Origin: Anaerolineales bacterium
GTDB taxonomy: Bacteria > Chloroflexota > Anaerolineae > Anaerolineales > Villigracilaceae
NCBI GenBank assembly: GCA_016789205.1
Contig: JAEURF010000117.1
Span: 1 to 5,683, forward strand
Direction of reading: 5' to 3'
Length of the DNA stretch: 5,683 nucleotides
Shown: positions 5,518-5,683 of the stretch, piece after piece
Position numbering within the stretch: position 1 is the first letter of the stretch
Layout: the number at the start of each line of letters is the position of its first letter
The notes under the pieces: model-generated
The model's input: the letters and a program-made list of their open reading frames with translations, nothing else
Told to the model about the DNA's origin: nothing
Databases searched by the model: none
Program-made: the position numbers and the translations under genes

Positions 5518-5683
5518 TTTTCTTAATGGCATGACCACCAAATTGATTACGCAATGCGGCCAACATTCTGGCTGGATAGTTTTCTTCATCTCGGCTTGCG
5601 AAGCGCATTTGTAATGCCAGTGTGATGACAGGTGCAGGGACATCCAAATCAATCGATTCAAATACTGTCCAACGACCTTCCCC
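5510..5683 (-). CDS. gnd: 6-phosphogluconate dehydrogenase, C-terminal part (5' end outside the window)
   Basis: The minus-strand frame is open from the window edge to a TAG at 5510-5512 and gives 57 residues beginning GEGRWTVFESIDLDVPAPVI and ending LRNQFGGHAIKKSD. This is the conserved end of short-form (about 300-residue, GndA/YqeC-like) decarboxylating 6-phosphogluconate dehydrogenases: the G-x-G-R-W-T block, the DLxVPAPVIT helix, RFxSR, and the terminal RNQFGGHA. In the long, about 470-residue form, roughly 150 more residues would follow the GxGxWT block, so the early stop marks this as the short type, often NAD-preferring. It converts 6-phosphogluconate to ribulose 5-phosphate, CO2 and NAD(P)H. 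It lies 105 bases upstream of zwf on the same strand, a likely operon for consecutive pathway steps; the lactonase gene is not seen between them. Its last codons lie inside a heptad repeat. Confidence 0.88.
   Translation of the reverse strand, partial: GEGRWTVFESIDLDVPAPVITLALQMRFASRDEENYPARMLAALRNQFGGHAIKKSD

Noticed and set aside
5449..5661. Minus-strand reading frame of 70 codons overlapping the end of gnd
   Set aside because: It is out of frame with the conserved 6-phosphogluconate dehydrogenase sequence and its end is the heptad array and hairpin repeat.

Overview
The window looks like a stretch of chromosome from a member of the Chloroflexota, probably an Anaerolineae-type bacterium. 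Three things point that way: a membrane-anchored Ser/Thr kinase with a Thr/Pro-rich stalk and a C-terminal domain I associate with that group, a fused membrane/spermidine-synthase-like protein, and gaps filled with palindromic repeats. This is inference from gene content and style; there is no marker gene here. Coding density is high, base composition is moderate to slightly AT-rich, and no gap between genes exceeds about 110 bases.

Layout, left to right. (1) Positions 1-216, plus strand: the C-terminal end of a YigZ/IMPACT-family protein, cut by the window edge. (2) 232-1758, plus strand: a complete transmembrane Ser/Thr protein kinase with an intracellular kinase domain, one membrane helix, a Thr/Pro stalk and an uncharacterised external domain. 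(3) 1811-3841, plus strand: a 676-residue polytopic membrane protein fused to a spermidine-synthase-like methyltransferase fold. (4) 3944-5404, minus strand: glucose-6-phosphate dehydrogenase (zwf), convergent with the preceding gene. (5) 5510-5683, minus strand: the C-terminal end of a short-form 6-phosphogluconate dehydrogenase, cut by the window edge.

The minus-strand pair gnd-zwf encodes the two NAD(P)H-producing dehydrogenases of the oxidative pentose phosphate pathway and is probably co-transcribed. The three plus-strand genes share a direction, but no functional link among them is evident.

The gene set is ordinary. The less ordinary part is the intergenic DNA. Three of the four gaps are occupied almost completely by structured repeats: a 23-base hairpin at 1774-1796, a 101-base imperfect palindrome at 3841-3941 that starts inside a stop codon, and a 65-base inverted repeat at 5413-5477 preceded by a heptad tandem repeat at 5490-5517. 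The 5413-5477 hairpin lies exactly between a good Shine-Dalgarno sequence and the zwf start codon, so folding would bring the two to normal spacing. The best candidates for undescribed biology are this zwf leader and the external domain of the kinase.
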